In this document: one piece after another, positions 15,288 to 23,747 of the stretch | How the letters are laid out: the number at the start of each line of letters is the position of its first letter | Position numbering within the stretch: the stretch's first letter is position 1 | Notes under the pieces: generated by a model | Databases searched by the model: none | What the model saw: the letters and a program-made list of their open reading frames with translations, nothing else | What the model was told of the DNA's origin: nothing | Source: CAZVWH01 sp964631175 | GTDB taxonomy: Bacteria; Planctomycetota; Phycisphaerae; Sedimentisphaerales; Anaerobacaceae | Length of the DNA: 44,068 nucleotides | NCBI GenBank assembly: GCA_964631175.1 | Contig: CAZVWH010000012.1 | Span: 1-44,068, forward strand | Direction: 5' to 3' | Position numbers and translations under genes: made by a program

Positions 15288-16958
15288 TTACACATCTTTC
15301 GATATTTCGATGTGTTTTTTGGAGTGCGCATCATCGGTTTCGGGGAAATCGCTTCTGAAATGCACGCCTCGGCTCTCCTGACGCTGTTGAGCAGCGTGTG
15401 CCATAAGCAAGGAAACAGTGAGCATATTTTGGCACTCCCACCCTGCAGGCGAGTCAAAGACTTTGTCCATTACATAACGCTGCCAGAACCTGATAATCTC
15501 CTCAGCCTCTTTGAGCGGCTGAGCCTTTCGGGTGATGCCGACGTTTCGCCACATAAGGGCTCGAAGCGAGTTCCTAACATCAATAGTATCTAAACGGGTA
15601 CGATCTGAATGTGGGATTTGGTATTTTATTAGTGGGTGTCTGAGATGGGTAGCGACAACCTTTGTGCTTTGCGACACGACTTGGCCGGCTATTTTGCCGA
15701 AGACCAGCCCTTCAAGCAGAGAGTTGCTGCCGAGCCGATTTGCGCCGTGCAGGCCAGTAGATGCTACCTCGCCGCAGGCATAAAGATTTTTGATACTTGT
15801 CGCAGCTTTCATGTCGGTTTTCACACCGCCTATCATGTAATGTGCGCTTGGCCGGACAGGAATTAAATCGTGTGTGACATCTATGTTGAAACTTTTACAT
15901 AACTCGAAAATCCGCGGAAATCTTTTTGCGAAATACCCCTTTCTGAAGTGCTGAACATCCAGATAGACATGAGTGGAGTTTGTTTTCAGCATTTGGGCTA
16001 AGATAGCTCGGCTTACAATGTCACGTGGTGCAAGCTCTGCTGCTTCGTGATACTCTTTCATAAAGCGGTGGCCGTTGCTGTCTAAAAGCACCGCTCCTTC
16101 GCCGCGAAGTGTTTCTGTTATTAAGGCTCGTGAGGCGCCTGCCACATATAGAGTCGTTGGATGGAACTGCATGAACTCTAAGTCCCACAATACAGCTCCT
16201 GCACGGTAAGCCATAGCGATGCCATTACCGGTTGCAACCTCCGGATTGGTGGTTTCGCGATACAATTGGCCTGCTCCGCCGGTGGCCAGGATGGTATTTG
16301 CCGCCCAGATTATTTGGAGCCTTCCGTGTTTGTCGTAGCCGATTATTCCTGTACACTTATTGTCCTCGGTAAGCAAATCGATGGCGAAGAAATTTTCTAT
16401 TATTTTTATGCTGGGATTCTGTCTTACTTTGTTAATAAGGGTCTGAGCGATTATGCGACCTGTTTCATCGCCGTGAGCGTGAGCAATGCGAGGGTGGCTG
16501 TGGCCGCCTTCGAGGGTCATAGCAATATGGCCGTTGATTTTATCGAAGTCGGTGCCCCAGCGAAGCAGTTGCTCTATCAGTTCCGGTCCCCGGCGGACAA
16601 CTAATTCGACAACTTTCTTATCGCTTATACCACAGCCGGTATTAAGTGTATCAGCTATGTGTGATTCAAACGAGTCTTTCTTACCAAGCACAGAGGCAAT
16701 ACCGCCCTGTGCCTGCCAAGTATTGCTGTCCTGGACGGCAGCCTTGCAGACGATGATGACGTTGCATCCCCGACCTAATTGAGGGTCGGCTGCTTCGATA
16801 GCGGCCCGAAGACCCGCGATGCCGGCTCCTATCACCAGACAATCGGTGAACAGTTGATTCATAGAAATAGAGTCAATATTCACTAAATAGCGTCGAGGCT
16901 CGGATGATATATTTTCTTGCTTATGGGACAACTGATTAAACGGTGCTTGATTAGTCAT
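15288..16958 (-). CDS. nadB: L-aspartate oxidase
   Basis: This flavoenzyme oxidises L-aspartate to iminoaspartate, the first step of de novo NAD synthesis. It belongs to the same superfamily as SdhA/FrdA, but the pattern is that of NadB: CLVIGAGIAGLRAAIEA (FAD), NTWQAQGGIA, LEGGHSHPRIAHAHGDETGR (active-site His/Arg region), MEFMQFHPTTLY-like EFMQFHPTTLYVAGA, and STGLHGANRLGSNSLLEGLVFG. About 556 residues, slightly longer than E. coli NadB. The start is uncertain: ATG 16958 is used; ATG 16862 would begin just before the FAD motif and fits the family better but lacks a ribosome site. nadA and nadC are not adjacent. Confidence 0.93.
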   Translation of the reverse strand: MTNQAPFNQLSHKQENISSEPRRYLVNIDSISMNQLFTDCLVIGAGIAGLRAAIEAADPQLGRGCNVIIVCKAAVQDSNTWQAQGGIASVLGKKDSFESHIADTLNTGCGISDKKVVELVVRRGPELIEQLLRWGTDFDKINGHIAMTLEGGHSHPRIAHAHGDETGRIIAQTLINKVRQNPSIKIIENFFAIDLLTEDNKCTGIIGYDKHGRLQIIWAANTILATGGAGQLYRETTNPEVATGNGIAMAYRAGAVLWDLEFMQFHPTTLYVAGASRALITETLRGEGAVLLDSNGHRFMKEYHEAAELAPRDIVSRAILAQMLKTNSTHVYLDVQHFRKGYFAKRFPRIFELCKSFNIDVTHDLIPVRPSAHYMIGGVKTDMKAATSIKNLYACGEVASTGLHGANRLGSNSLLEGLVFGKIAGQVVSQSTKVVATHLRHPLIKYQIPHSDRTRLDTIDVRNSLRALMWRNVGITRKAQPLKEAEEIIRFWQRYVMDKVFDSPAGWECQNMLTVSLLMAHAAQQRQESRGVHFRSDFPETDDAHSKKHIEISKDV

Positions 16959-16972
16959 ATCGCTGTTATCCA

Positions 16973-17120
16973 AAACCCCCAGTGAAACTGGGGGCTAAAT
17001 ATTCTGTTTAGCCGTCGCCGGTAATTCGTCCTTCGTAGTAACTACTACGAAGAAGGACGGCGACGGCATAAAACCCCTAAATATTTTTAAACCGTCACCA
17101 CCGGGATGACGGCTAAAACG
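16973..17120. repeat. Composite family A/D hairpin cluster
   Basis: Three palindromes in a row: a family A half (CCCCCAGTGAAACTGGGGG plus CTAAATATT); a long stem with GCCGTCGCC/GGCGACGGC at its base and GTCCTTCGTAGTA pairing above; and a shorter ACCGTCACCACCGGGATGACGGCTAAA unit at 17089-17115. It separates the lipoprotein (minus, upstream) from nadB (minus, downstream). The GCCGTCGCC unit has a relative at 32587-32620. Confidence 0.75.
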
Positions 17121-17122
17121 AA

Positions 17123-17770
17123 TTATTTTATAGCAGCTTTTGAGCGGGTCAAAATAGTCTGTTCGGGAAATACCCTTTCGTCATCGGCATATTTCATTAC
17201 AAACTTCTGAAGCTGCTCAGTCAATGCTGTTAAGACGATACTGTCTTCGACCAATTCATGCTTAACCGCGTTGGGCTCTTCTTTAAGTAATTTTTTCATT
17301 TCTTCCTGGTTAGTCCAACGTAGCTTTAACTGGGGTTCAGTGGAGTCTATTATCACAAATGAGTGGCCCGGCATTAGAAAGAACGCATTGAGTAACCAGT
17401 CTTCATTTGGGTCCGGCTGAGCACAAGGAAGCCGGCTTGGATAAACGTCAAGAAATAGCCGACTTTCGAGTTTTACTAAATGCGCGAAAAATGAGCCTTT
17501 TGTATTGTCTTCGTTGTTGAGAAGGATAAGTTTGTAAGCGATTTCCGGCTTTTTAGGTGGATCAAATTCTCCGTCTTTGCTCGTGCTGTCTTCGACTCGC
17601 TTGAACTGCCAGGTGCTTTTCGGATTGTTGGGATCGTCCACCCAGGTGCCGAGCAGTTTTTCCTCAAAGACAATATCTTTTTCCGCGACAAGCGGATGTA
17701 GCGACATAACAGGTAAGCAGCCACCCAAAAGGACAGCTAACAAATAGAAAAGAATCTTCTTGATTTTCAT
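17123..17770 (-). CDS. Putative lipoprotein of unknown function
   Basis: A 215-residue protein with a lysine-rich start, hydrophobic segment and the lipobox LLGGC at about residues 14-18, so it is expected to be lipid-anchored after export. The N-terminal region of the mature part (LLGTWVDDPNNPKSTWQFKR) resembles small beta-rich lipoproteins that begin LxGxW, but I cannot name the family. An AAAGGA ribosome site precedes the ATG, and a strong promoter (TTGACT, 16 bp, TATAAT) lies about 45-70 bases upstream. It is probably transcribed alone. Confidence 0.8.
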   Translation of the reverse strand: MKIKKILFYLLAVLLGGCLPVMSLHPLVAEKDIVFEEKLLGTWVDDPNNPKSTWQFKRVEDSTSKDGEFDPPKKPEIAYKLILLNNEDNTKGSFFAHLVKLESRLFLDVYPSRLPCAQPDPNEDWLLNAFFLMPGHSFVIIDSTEPQLKLRWTNQEEMKKLLKEEPNAVKHELVEDSIVLTALTEQLQKFVMKYADDERVFPEQTILTRSKAAIK

Positions 17771-17814
17771 TTTGTTTCCTTTCTAAACTCTGAAAATTGT
17801 TTATTGTTCATCTT

Positions 17815-17842
17815 ATTATAACGGCCTCGACCAGAGAGTCAA
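17815..17842 (-). promoter_or_regulatory. Sigma70 promoter of the minus-strand lipoprotein
   Basis: On the minus strand: TTGACT (-35), 16-bp spacer, TATAAT (-10), followed by the AAAGGA-ATG start of the lipoprotein. Confidence 0.75.
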
Positions 17843-17857
17843 TTTAAAGGGCCGTAG

Positions 17858-17912
17858 AAAACCCCCAAATAAATCCTTCGACTGGGCTCAGGACAGGTTT
17901 GGGGGCTAAATA
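17858..17912. repeat. Family A half element enclosing family B
   Basis: CCCCCAAA...TTTGGGGG closes a loop formed by a family B copy (CCTTCGACTGGGCTCAGGAC), followed by CTAAATA. The same arrangement, reversed, is at 30428-30471. The next gene starts ten bases downstream. Confidence 0.8.
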
Positions 17913-17922
17913 TAGGTGATGT

Positions 17923-18663
17923 ATGTTTGACCTGAACATGATTGGCTGGATTGTTATTGTATTATGCTCGGTTTTAGTGGGAATTGCCAAGACAGGTGTT
18001 CCCGGTGTTGGAATTCTTGTAGTGCCTTTGATGGCCACTGTTCTGCCGGCTCGCGGCTCGGTGGGCGTGCTGTTGGGTATTTTGATATTGGCAGATCTGT
18101 TTGCCGCTGGTTATTATCGACGCAATGCCGAGTGGCATCACGTGCTTCGGCTGCTACCAGCTGCTTTTGCCGGCATCATAGCCGGATATTTTGGGCTGAA
18201 GGTGGTTACTAGTGAGCAGCTAAAGCCCATAATAGGAATTATCGTCCTGGCAATGTTAGGTATCAATTACTGGCGCACAAAGATTAAAGGTGAGGATGCA
18301 CCGATTCCGACGCAATGGTGGTTTGCTGTGGGGCTTGGATTGTTGGCTGGCGTTACCACAATGATGGCCAACGCAGCAGGGCCCGCTATGATTATTTATT
18401 TACTGGCTATGAGACTGCCAAAAATTGAATTTGTGGGGACAAGCGCGTGGTTCTTTTTTATCATTAACTGGCTGAAGGTTCCGTTCAGCGCATCTTTAGA
18501 ATTGATGACGGCAGAATCTTTGAAACTTGATTTAATGATGCTGCCGTTTATTGCGATTGGAGCAGCAACAGGGATATTGGTACTGAAACGAATCCCACAA
18601 AAAGTGTTTAATACTGTGGTACAGATTTTGGCAGCGGCTGCGGCTATCAAACTTTTATTTTGA
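17923..18663 (+). CDS. TSUP-family permease (TauE/SafE-like)
   Basis: A 246-residue inner-membrane protein with seven to eight hydrophobic segments. The two internal repeats characteristic of the sulfite exporter TauE/SafE (TSUP) family are seen in GIAKTGVPGVGILVVPLMA near residue 24 and GLGLLAGVTTMMANAAGPAM near residue 143. Members export or import small organosulfur or organic anions such as sulfite, sulfoacetate or taurine breakdown products; the substrate here is unknown. AGGTGAT precedes the ATG. No sulfur-metabolism neighbour is visible. Confidence 0.88.
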   Translation: MFDLNMIGWIVIVLCSVLVGIAKTGVPGVGILVVPLMATVLPARGSVGVLLGILILADLFAAGYYRRNAEWHHVLRLLPAAFAGIIAGYFGLKVVTSEQLKPIIGIIVLAMLGINYWRTKIKGEDAPIPTQWWFAVGLGLLAGVTTMMANAAGPAMIIYLLAMRLPKIEFVGTSAWFFFIINWLKVPFSASLELMTAESLKLDLMMLPFIAIGAATGILVLKRIPQKVFNTVVQILAAAAAIKLLF

Positions 18664-18767
18664 TTAGGAGCTATGCAACTGAACCGGCTGGATGGCATTG
18701 TAATTGCTGCTATCGAGATCTTTTGATAAGATTATCGCTAAATAGCCAAAAATTCTGTTATATTATC

Positions 18768-18875
18768 AGAATACCAGGCTATCAGGTAGTGGGCATCAGG
18801 TCAACTTTATTTTCCCTGGTGTTCTGATTTCCAGGTATTCTATACCCTGGTTTTCTGATAACCTGGTTTCCTGAT
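18768..18875. repeat. Family C word hairpin (CCAGGTATCAGG type)
   Basis: Left words ATACCAGGCTATCAGGT and GGGCATCAGG are echoed on the right as CCTGGTGTTCTGA, CCAGGTATTC, CCCTGGTTTTCTGATAACC and CCTGATAATGG. It fills the space directly upstream of recG, whose ATG is at its right edge, so any ribosome site is lost or embedded in it. Confidence 0.65.
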
Positions 18876-18876
18876 A

Positions 18877-21057
18877 ATGGCGTCAGTAGAAGAAAAACGA
18901 CAGACTAATTTTAGTCTTTCTATGCCGGTTCAGTATCTCAAGGGTGTAGGCCCGGCCAGAGCCAGGGCCTTTGCGCAATTAGGTGTGCATACGGTTGCAG
19001 ATATATTGGAATATTATCCACGCGACTGGAGTTTTGCACCTGCGGTAAGAAAGATACGCCAGATTCAGCCCGGCCAGACTGCTGCCATTATCGGTATGGT
19101 TGAGTCAATAGACTACCAAAGCTATCGCAGGCGGCCCATATTCGAAGCGATAGTCAGTGACGAGACCGGCGTCTGCAGAATTGTGTGGTTTCACGGCGGC
19201 TATCTCCGTGATAAATTAAAACCTGGTCAGGTAATAACGGCTTCGGGCAAGGTCACTTTATACAAACATCAGTTACAATTAACCAATCCGAAGTTTATCC
19301 TGAGCGAAGCCGAAGGACTTGCTCCCACTGAGGCAGCGGGAAGAGGGACGAGGGATGAGAGAGGAAAGACGAGGGATGAATCGTTTATCGTCCATCGTCC
19401 ATCATCCAGCATCCAGCATTTTAGTGGTGGTGTATACCCTGCAAGCAATCAATTGAGCAGTCCACAAATTAAACGTATAATCAGACCTTTGCTTGACAAT
19501 TTGAACGAGCTTGTTTCCGAGTTTTACGAACAAAGCTTTCTTAAAGAATCAAACCTGATAAGAAGAAACGACGCTTTTGCCTGGATACATTCACCGCCCG
19601 ACAAGGAAAAACTTGCTCAGGCAAAACACAGATTAAAATATGATGAATTGTTTCTAATGCAGCTTGGATTGGCTCTTCGTCGATACAAAGTGCAACATTT
19701 TTCAACCGCGACTGCCTGTAATTACACTGAAGAAATCGACCGACGTATAAGAAAGCGATTTCCATTCCTACTTACCGAGGACCAAGACGCTTGCATCACT
19801 GAAATTGTGTCCGACATGAAAAGCTCAAAGCCGATGAATCGGCTCCTGCAGGGTGATGTCGGCTCGGGCAAAACGGTAGTAGCGCTTTATGCAGCTTTAT
19901 TGGCTGTGGCCAACAAGACTCAAGTGGCTATTATGGCGCCTACCGAGATTTTGGCAGGTCAGCATTTTCTAAGTATCGAAAGATATCTAAAAAACAGCAA
20001 AGTAAAAAGAGTCCTTCTAACGCGTGGATTGACCGGCAAAAAGAGAATACAGCTTCTAAACCAAATAAGACAAGGTGAAATTAATATTATTGTAGGAACG
20101 GCGGCCTTACTGCAAAAAGACGTGGAATTTCAAAAGCTCGGCTTAGTAGTGATTGACGAGCAGCACAAATTCGGCGTACATCAAAGAGCCAAACTACGAA
20201 AGCAAGCTACGCCGCACTGTCTTGTTATGACAGCTACACCTATTCCACGAACGTTGGCGATGACCGCATTTGGCGATTTAGATGTTTCTGTTATCAAACA
20301 TTCGCCGCCGGGTAGAGGTACAGTAATTACCCGCTGGGTCGATCGGCAAAATCGCAGAAAGGCATACGAGTTTATCCGCGAACGGCTCAGGGCAAAAAAA
20401 CAAGTGTATTTTGTTTATCCACGAATTGCAGCTATTGTTGATAATGGTGACATTAAGGCGGCAACAGAAGGATGGAAGATGCTTTCTAAAGAAGTCTTTC
20501 CGGAGTTTACCGTCGAGCTTTTACACGGCCAGATGCCGTCCGCAAAGAAACATCAAATTATGGCTGAGTTCAGAAAAGGCCAAATTGATGTGCTTGTTTC
20601 TACCATAGTTATAGAGGTGGGGGTGGATGTTCCGAATGCAACAATAATGGTGGTAGAAGGAGCGGACAGGTTCGGCCTGGCGCAGTTGCATCAGTTAAGG
20701 GGACGCATCGGCAGAGGTACGGCTAAATCGTATTGTCTGCTGTTTGCCGAGACGGATAGCGAAGTAGCCAAAAGCAGACTTGAGGTAATGACCAGGTGCA
20801 ATGATGGTTTCCAGATAGCCGAGCAGGACTTACGGCTGCGTGGGCCGGGAGAGCTTTTCAGCACCCGCCAGCATGGGCTGCCGGACTTAAAAATTGCAAA
20901 CATCATTGACGACTTTGACCTGCTGGTCATGGCAAGAAAAAAAGCGTTCCAGTTAGCTTCACAGGACCCTATGTTAACAAAAGCCGAACACAAAAACATC
21001 CGTCGAGCACTTCTGGCTAAGTTTGGTGATGCGCTGGGTCTTGCTGATGTCGCTTGA
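18877..21057 (+). CDS. recG: ATP-dependent DNA helicase RecG
   Basis: A double-strand DNA translocase that regresses stalled replication forks and branch-migrates Holliday junctions. Visible: N-terminal wedge domain (MPVQYLKGVGPARARAF, EYYPRDW), an OB-fold segment, Walker A GDVGSGKT near residue 326, DEQH box near 427, ATPIPRT, and the C-terminal helicase motifs (VIEVGVDVPNATIMVVEGADRFGL, QLRGRIGRG). At 726 residues it exceeds E. coli RecG (693). The extra length lies around residues 140-183 between the OB fold and GGVYPASNQLSS, where a family B copy and a word repeat are read in frame. The helicase motifs are intact, so it is probably functional. Confidence 0.96.
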   Translation: MASVEEKRQTNFSLSMPVQYLKGVGPARARAFAQLGVHTVADILEYYPRDWSFAPAVRKIRQIQPGQTAAIIGMVESIDYQSYRRRPIFEAIVSDETGVCRIVWFHGGYLRDKLKPGQVITASGKVTLYKHQLQLTNPKFILSEAEGLAPTEAAGRGTRDERGKTRDESFIVHRPSSSIQHFSGGVYPASNQLSSPQIKRIIRPLLDNLNELVSEFYEQSFLKESNLIRRNDAFAWIHSPPDKEKLAQAKHRLKYDELFLMQLGLALRRYKVQHFSTATACNYTEEIDRRIRKRFPFLLTEDQDACITEIVSDMKSSKPMNRLLQGDVGSGKTVVALYAALLAVANKTQVAIMAPTEILAGQHFLSIERYLKNSKVKRVLLTRGLTGKKRIQLLNQIRQGEINIIVGTAALLQKDVEFQKLGLVVIDEQHKFGVHQRAKLRKQATPHCLVMTATPIPRTLAMTAFGDLDVSVIKHSPPGRGTVITRWVDRQNRRKAYEFIRERLRAKKQVYFVYPRIAAIVDNGDIKAATEGWKMLSKEVFPEFTVELLHGQMPSAKKHQIMAEFRKGQIDVLVSTIVIEVGVDVPNATIMVVEGADRFGLAQLHQLRGRIGRGTAKSYCLLFAETDSEVAKSRLEVMTRCNDGFQIAEQDLRLRGPGELFSTRQHGLPDLKIANIIDDFDLLVMARKKAFQLASQDPMLTKAEHKNIRRALLAKFGDALGLADVA
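19296..19427 (+). repeat. In-frame family B plus word repeat inside recG
   Basis: The family B sequence TCCTGAGCGAAGCCGAAGGA is read as ILSEAEG. It is followed by GAGGGACGAGGGATGAG words that pair with TCGTCCATCGTCCATCATCC downstream. The reading frame stays open across the whole palindrome, adding about 30 residues to the protein. Confidence 0.75.
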
Positions 21058-21087
21058 TCCCGCTCCGGCCGGCTCGGCCGGGACAAG
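21056..21087. repeat. Small GC-rich palindrome after recG
   Basis: CCGGCCGGCTCGGCCGG-type stem ending GGGACAAGTT, similar to the family B variant at 14631-14650. It starts at the recG stop codon. Confidence 0.5.
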
Positions 21088-21129
21088 TTGTCAATTGACA
21101 AAGCCCTTTTTACAAATGATAATTGTTTT

Positions 21130-22920
21130 ATGAAGATAACCTACAAAAACAACCGCCTGGAGCAGATTCTGGTCGGCATCAAAGCTGTAACCTCAGCACT
21201 GGTGGTGGCATCTTTTGTGATACTCTTTGGCTTTTATGAGCCGTTGCTGCCGGTTCGTGTTCTGTTTGCAATCCAGGTTGGTATGTTGTTCATTTTTCTC
21301 ACCGGCAAAGTAATTCGGTTTCAAAACGCGGTGTCAAAGAGGGATTATTTGATCGCCAATTGGTTTGAAATACCACTTCTTATAATTTTTTTAATAGTCA
21401 TTTTAGGTTCCGGACGCTGGTTTGGTGAGGTTGAGCCGGGCAAGGTCAGGTATTTGGCGGTGGGCGTTTATCTTATTATCGAGGTGGTTATCAAGATTTG
21501 TATCGCCTCTATAGGTTTGGCTGCAACGGGCAAGAATCCGACACGGGCATTGATAGCCAGTTTTTTGATTTTAATTGTCGCAGGTGCGGGCCTGCTTATG
21601 CTGCCAAGGGCGTCCACCCAACAAAGAGCCGGCTTCATCGACGCTCTGTTTACAGCAACCAGCGCTACCTGCGTCACCGGCCTTATCGTAAGAGACACGG
21701 GCAAGGACTTCAGCCTGATGGGGCAGATAATTATTTTGGTATTGATTCAGCTCGGCGGTTTAGGAATAGTGATTTTTGGCGTTGTTTTTGCACTGCTGCT
21801 GGGTCAGGCTTTGAGCCTGCGCGGCTCAGTAGCGATGCAGGACCTGCTTAGTGCGCGGACGCTCGGCCGGATTGGAAATATGATAGTGTTTATCTTTGCC
21901 GGCACAATTCTTATCGAAGCCGTCGGAGCTGTTAGCCTTTTCAGAATGTGGCATGATGTGCCAGGCTGGGCCGGTAACGTACACCAGCAGTGGTTTTGCA
22001 GTATATTTCATTCGATAAGTGCGTTTTGCAACGCGGGCTTTAGCTTATTTAATAGCAGCCTTATTGGTTTCAACAGATATTGGCAGGTTTATTTAGTGCT
22101 TTGTCCGCTCATAGTCCTGGGAGGGCTCGGCTTCGGCGTGCTATATAATATGGCTAACATCATTGCCGACCGAGTAAAACGCTTTTTTAAGAGACTATTC
22201 CATAGGCGCTATAGTATGATGATGGAAGCCCCAAAAAGAATGCAGCTTCAGACCAAGATAGTTCTTAGCATAAGTGCCGTGCTAATAATAGGAGGGATGC
22301 TGGCTATACTTTTATTTGAGCGTTATGCCGCACAAGGCGATTCTTCTCAAAAGGTAGGTATTCTGGGTGCACTTTTCCAGTCGATTACCGCCAGAACCGC
22401 CGGCTTTAATACGGTTGATATTAAGACGCTATCTCCGTCGAGCAAGTTCATTCTCATTTTGCTTATGTTCATTGGAGGCTCGCCTGGCTCCACAGCCGGT
22501 GGTATCAAAACCGTAACTCTTGCGGTAATTGCTATGACTGCTGTCGCAGCCCTACGAAAACGCCAGGATGTTGAAATGTTTCAACGCTCCATCCGGATAG
22601 TTGTTGTGGGAAGGGCAATTACCATAGCGCTGCTTTTTGTGGTGGTTCTGTTCTGTGCTGCGCTTGCCTTGAGTATAACAGAGAGCCAGAATCAAAGCAG
22701 CTTTACTATGTTGGACACTCTTTTCGAGACAAGCTCAGCGTTAGGCACTGTTGGCTTGACGACCGGCATAACACCTTTTTTGACAGACGCAGGTAAACTT
22801 ATTATCATAGCGGTCATGCTTATTGGCAGATTGGGCCCGTTGACGTTACTGGCAGCGGTGACTTTCAATTTGAAGACGGCTCGATACAATTATCCGGAAG
22901 AGGCTATAATTGTTGGATAA
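21130..22920 (+). CDS. TrkH/KtrB-family potassium transporter subunit
   Basis: The membrane-spanning K+ translocation subunit. Four selectivity-filter loops can be read: ATCVTGLI (near 177), AFCNAGFSL (near 298), ARTAGFNTV (near 420) and LGTVGLTTG (near 538), each with the filter glycine. Before the first M-P-M unit there is an extension of about 140 residues with several extra hydrophobic segments, so the 596-residue protein is longer than classical KtrB (about 450). ATG 21130 is chosen; a TTG at 21088 lies in repeat sequence. Its stop overlaps an earlier in-frame ATG of the next gene, and the regulatory subunit follows, so the two form one uptake system. Confidence 0.9.
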   Translation: MKITYKNNRLEQILVGIKAVTSALVVASFVILFGFYEPLLPVRVLFAIQVGMLFIFLTGKVIRFQNAVSKRDYLIANWFEIPLLIIFLIVILGSGRWFGEVEPGKVRYLAVGVYLIIEVVIKICIASIGLAATGKNPTRALIASFLILIVAGAGLLMLPRASTQQRAGFIDALFTATSATCVTGLIVRDTGKDFSLMGQIIILVLIQLGGLGIVIFGVVFALLLGQALSLRGSVAMQDLLSARTLGRIGNMIVFIFAGTILIEAVGAVSLFRMWHDVPGWAGNVHQQWFCSIFHSISAFCNAGFSLFNSSLIGFNRYWQVYLVLCPLIVLGGLGFGVLYNMANIIADRVKRFFKRLFHRRYSMMMEAPKRMQLQTKIVLSISAVLIIGGMLAILLFERYAAQGDSSQKVGILGALFQSITARTAGFNTVDIKTLSPSSKFILILLMFIGGSPGSTAGGIKTVTLAVIAMTAVAALRKRQDVEMFQRSIRIVVVGRAITIALLFVVVLFCAALALSITESQNQSSFTMLDTLFETSSALGTVGLTTGITPFLTDAGKLIIIAVMLIGRLGPLTLLAAVTFNLKTARYNYPEEAIIVG

Positions 22921-22925
22921 TTTTG

Positions 22926-23000
22926 TCGTGCGTATTGCGTATCGCGTAAAACAAGAACGCAATACGCGATACGATATACGCAATACGATATACGAGGGAC
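22926..23000. repeat. Family C word hairpin (GCGTATTGCGTATCGCGT type)
   Basis: Left arm GCGTATTGCGTATCGCGT pairs with ACGCAATACGCGATACG and further copies of ATACGCAATACGATATACG. It lies between trkH and the RCK gene, and an in-frame extension of the RCK gene can be read through it. Confidence 0.75.
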
Positions 23001-23005
23001 GAGTT

Positions 23006-23695
23006 ATGAGGCGGTTTGTAGTCATAGGATTGGGCAGATTCGGACAGAAGTTAGCTGTTGCTTTGGCGATGAGTGGTGCTGAGGTTATAGCTATTGACAG
23101 AGATAGAGAAGAGGTTGAGCTTATTCGCGACCAGGTTAGTCACGCGGTCCGCCTCGACAGCACCGACGAAGAGGCTCTAAAGGCTCAGGGTATCGATAAG
23201 GTTGACGTGGCTATTATGGGCATCGGCCAGGGCACAGGGCAGGGATTTGAATCTGCCGTGTTGACGGTAGTTAATTTAAAGCAAATAGGGGTAAAACAAA
23301 TCTATGCCAGAGCGGAAAGCCTGCTTGCCGGCGAGGTCTTTTCCAAGGTTGGTGCTACCGATGTCATTTATCCTGAAATCGAGTCTGCTCAAAGGTGGGC
23401 CTATAAACTCATTGCACCGCAAATCGGAGAAAAAATAGATTTTTCACCGGGCTATAGTCTGGCCAGAATAAAGGCGCCCGCCAGCTTTGACGGCAAAACA
23501 GTTATGGATTTACAGTTGCGGCAGAAATATAGCATAAACATGGTCTTGATTAAGCGGGGCGAAGACAGTAAAGCCAAGAAAAGTGAAAAAGGCTCAATTA
23601 TCAATGTCCCCATGCCCGGCACTGTTATTTATGAAAATGATATTCTGATGGTCGCCGGCTCGGATGAAGACTTAGCCAAACTGCCTCAGGAATAA
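23006..23695 (+). CDS. TrkA/KtrA-family potassium channel regulatory (RCK) subunit
   Basis: A cytoplasmic nucleotide-sensing subunit that gates the TrkH/KtrB transporter. The N-terminal RCK Rossmann domain begins RRFVVIGLGRFGQKLA with the GxGxxG motif and the acidic AIDRDREEV end of strand 2. A C-terminal TrkA_C domain occupies about residues 145-225 (SLARIKAPASFDGKT, IVMLIKRG-like segment, VPMPGTVIYENDILMVAG). The 229-residue length fits KtrA. ATG 23006 with GAGGGA upstream is the real start; the earlier ATG at 22910 would add 32 residues of translated repeat. The TAA stop is shared with the core of a family A element. Confidence 0.92.
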   Translation: MRRFVVIGLGRFGQKLAVALAMSGAEVIAIDRDREEVELIRDQVSHAVRLDSTDEEALKAQGIDKVDVAIMGIGQGTGQGFESAVLTVVNLKQIGVKQIYARAESLLAGEVFSKVGATDVIYPEIESAQRWAYKLIAPQIGEKIDFSPGYSLARIKAPASFDGKTVMDLQLRQKYSINMVLIKRGEDSKAKKSEKGSIINVPMPGTVIYENDILMVAGSDEDLAKLPQE

Positions 23696-23747
23696 ATATT
23701 TAGCCCCACAATGCCTCGACTTGGCTCGGGACGGGTTTATTGCGGGG
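23693..23747. repeat. Family A element with family B in the arm
   Basis: TAAATATTTAG core, then CCCCACAAT...ATTGCGGGG around a family B variant (GCCTCGACTTGGCTCGGGAC). It lies between the convergent RCK gene and rluD-like gene and provides the RCK stop codon, so it probably terminates both. Confidence 0.8.
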
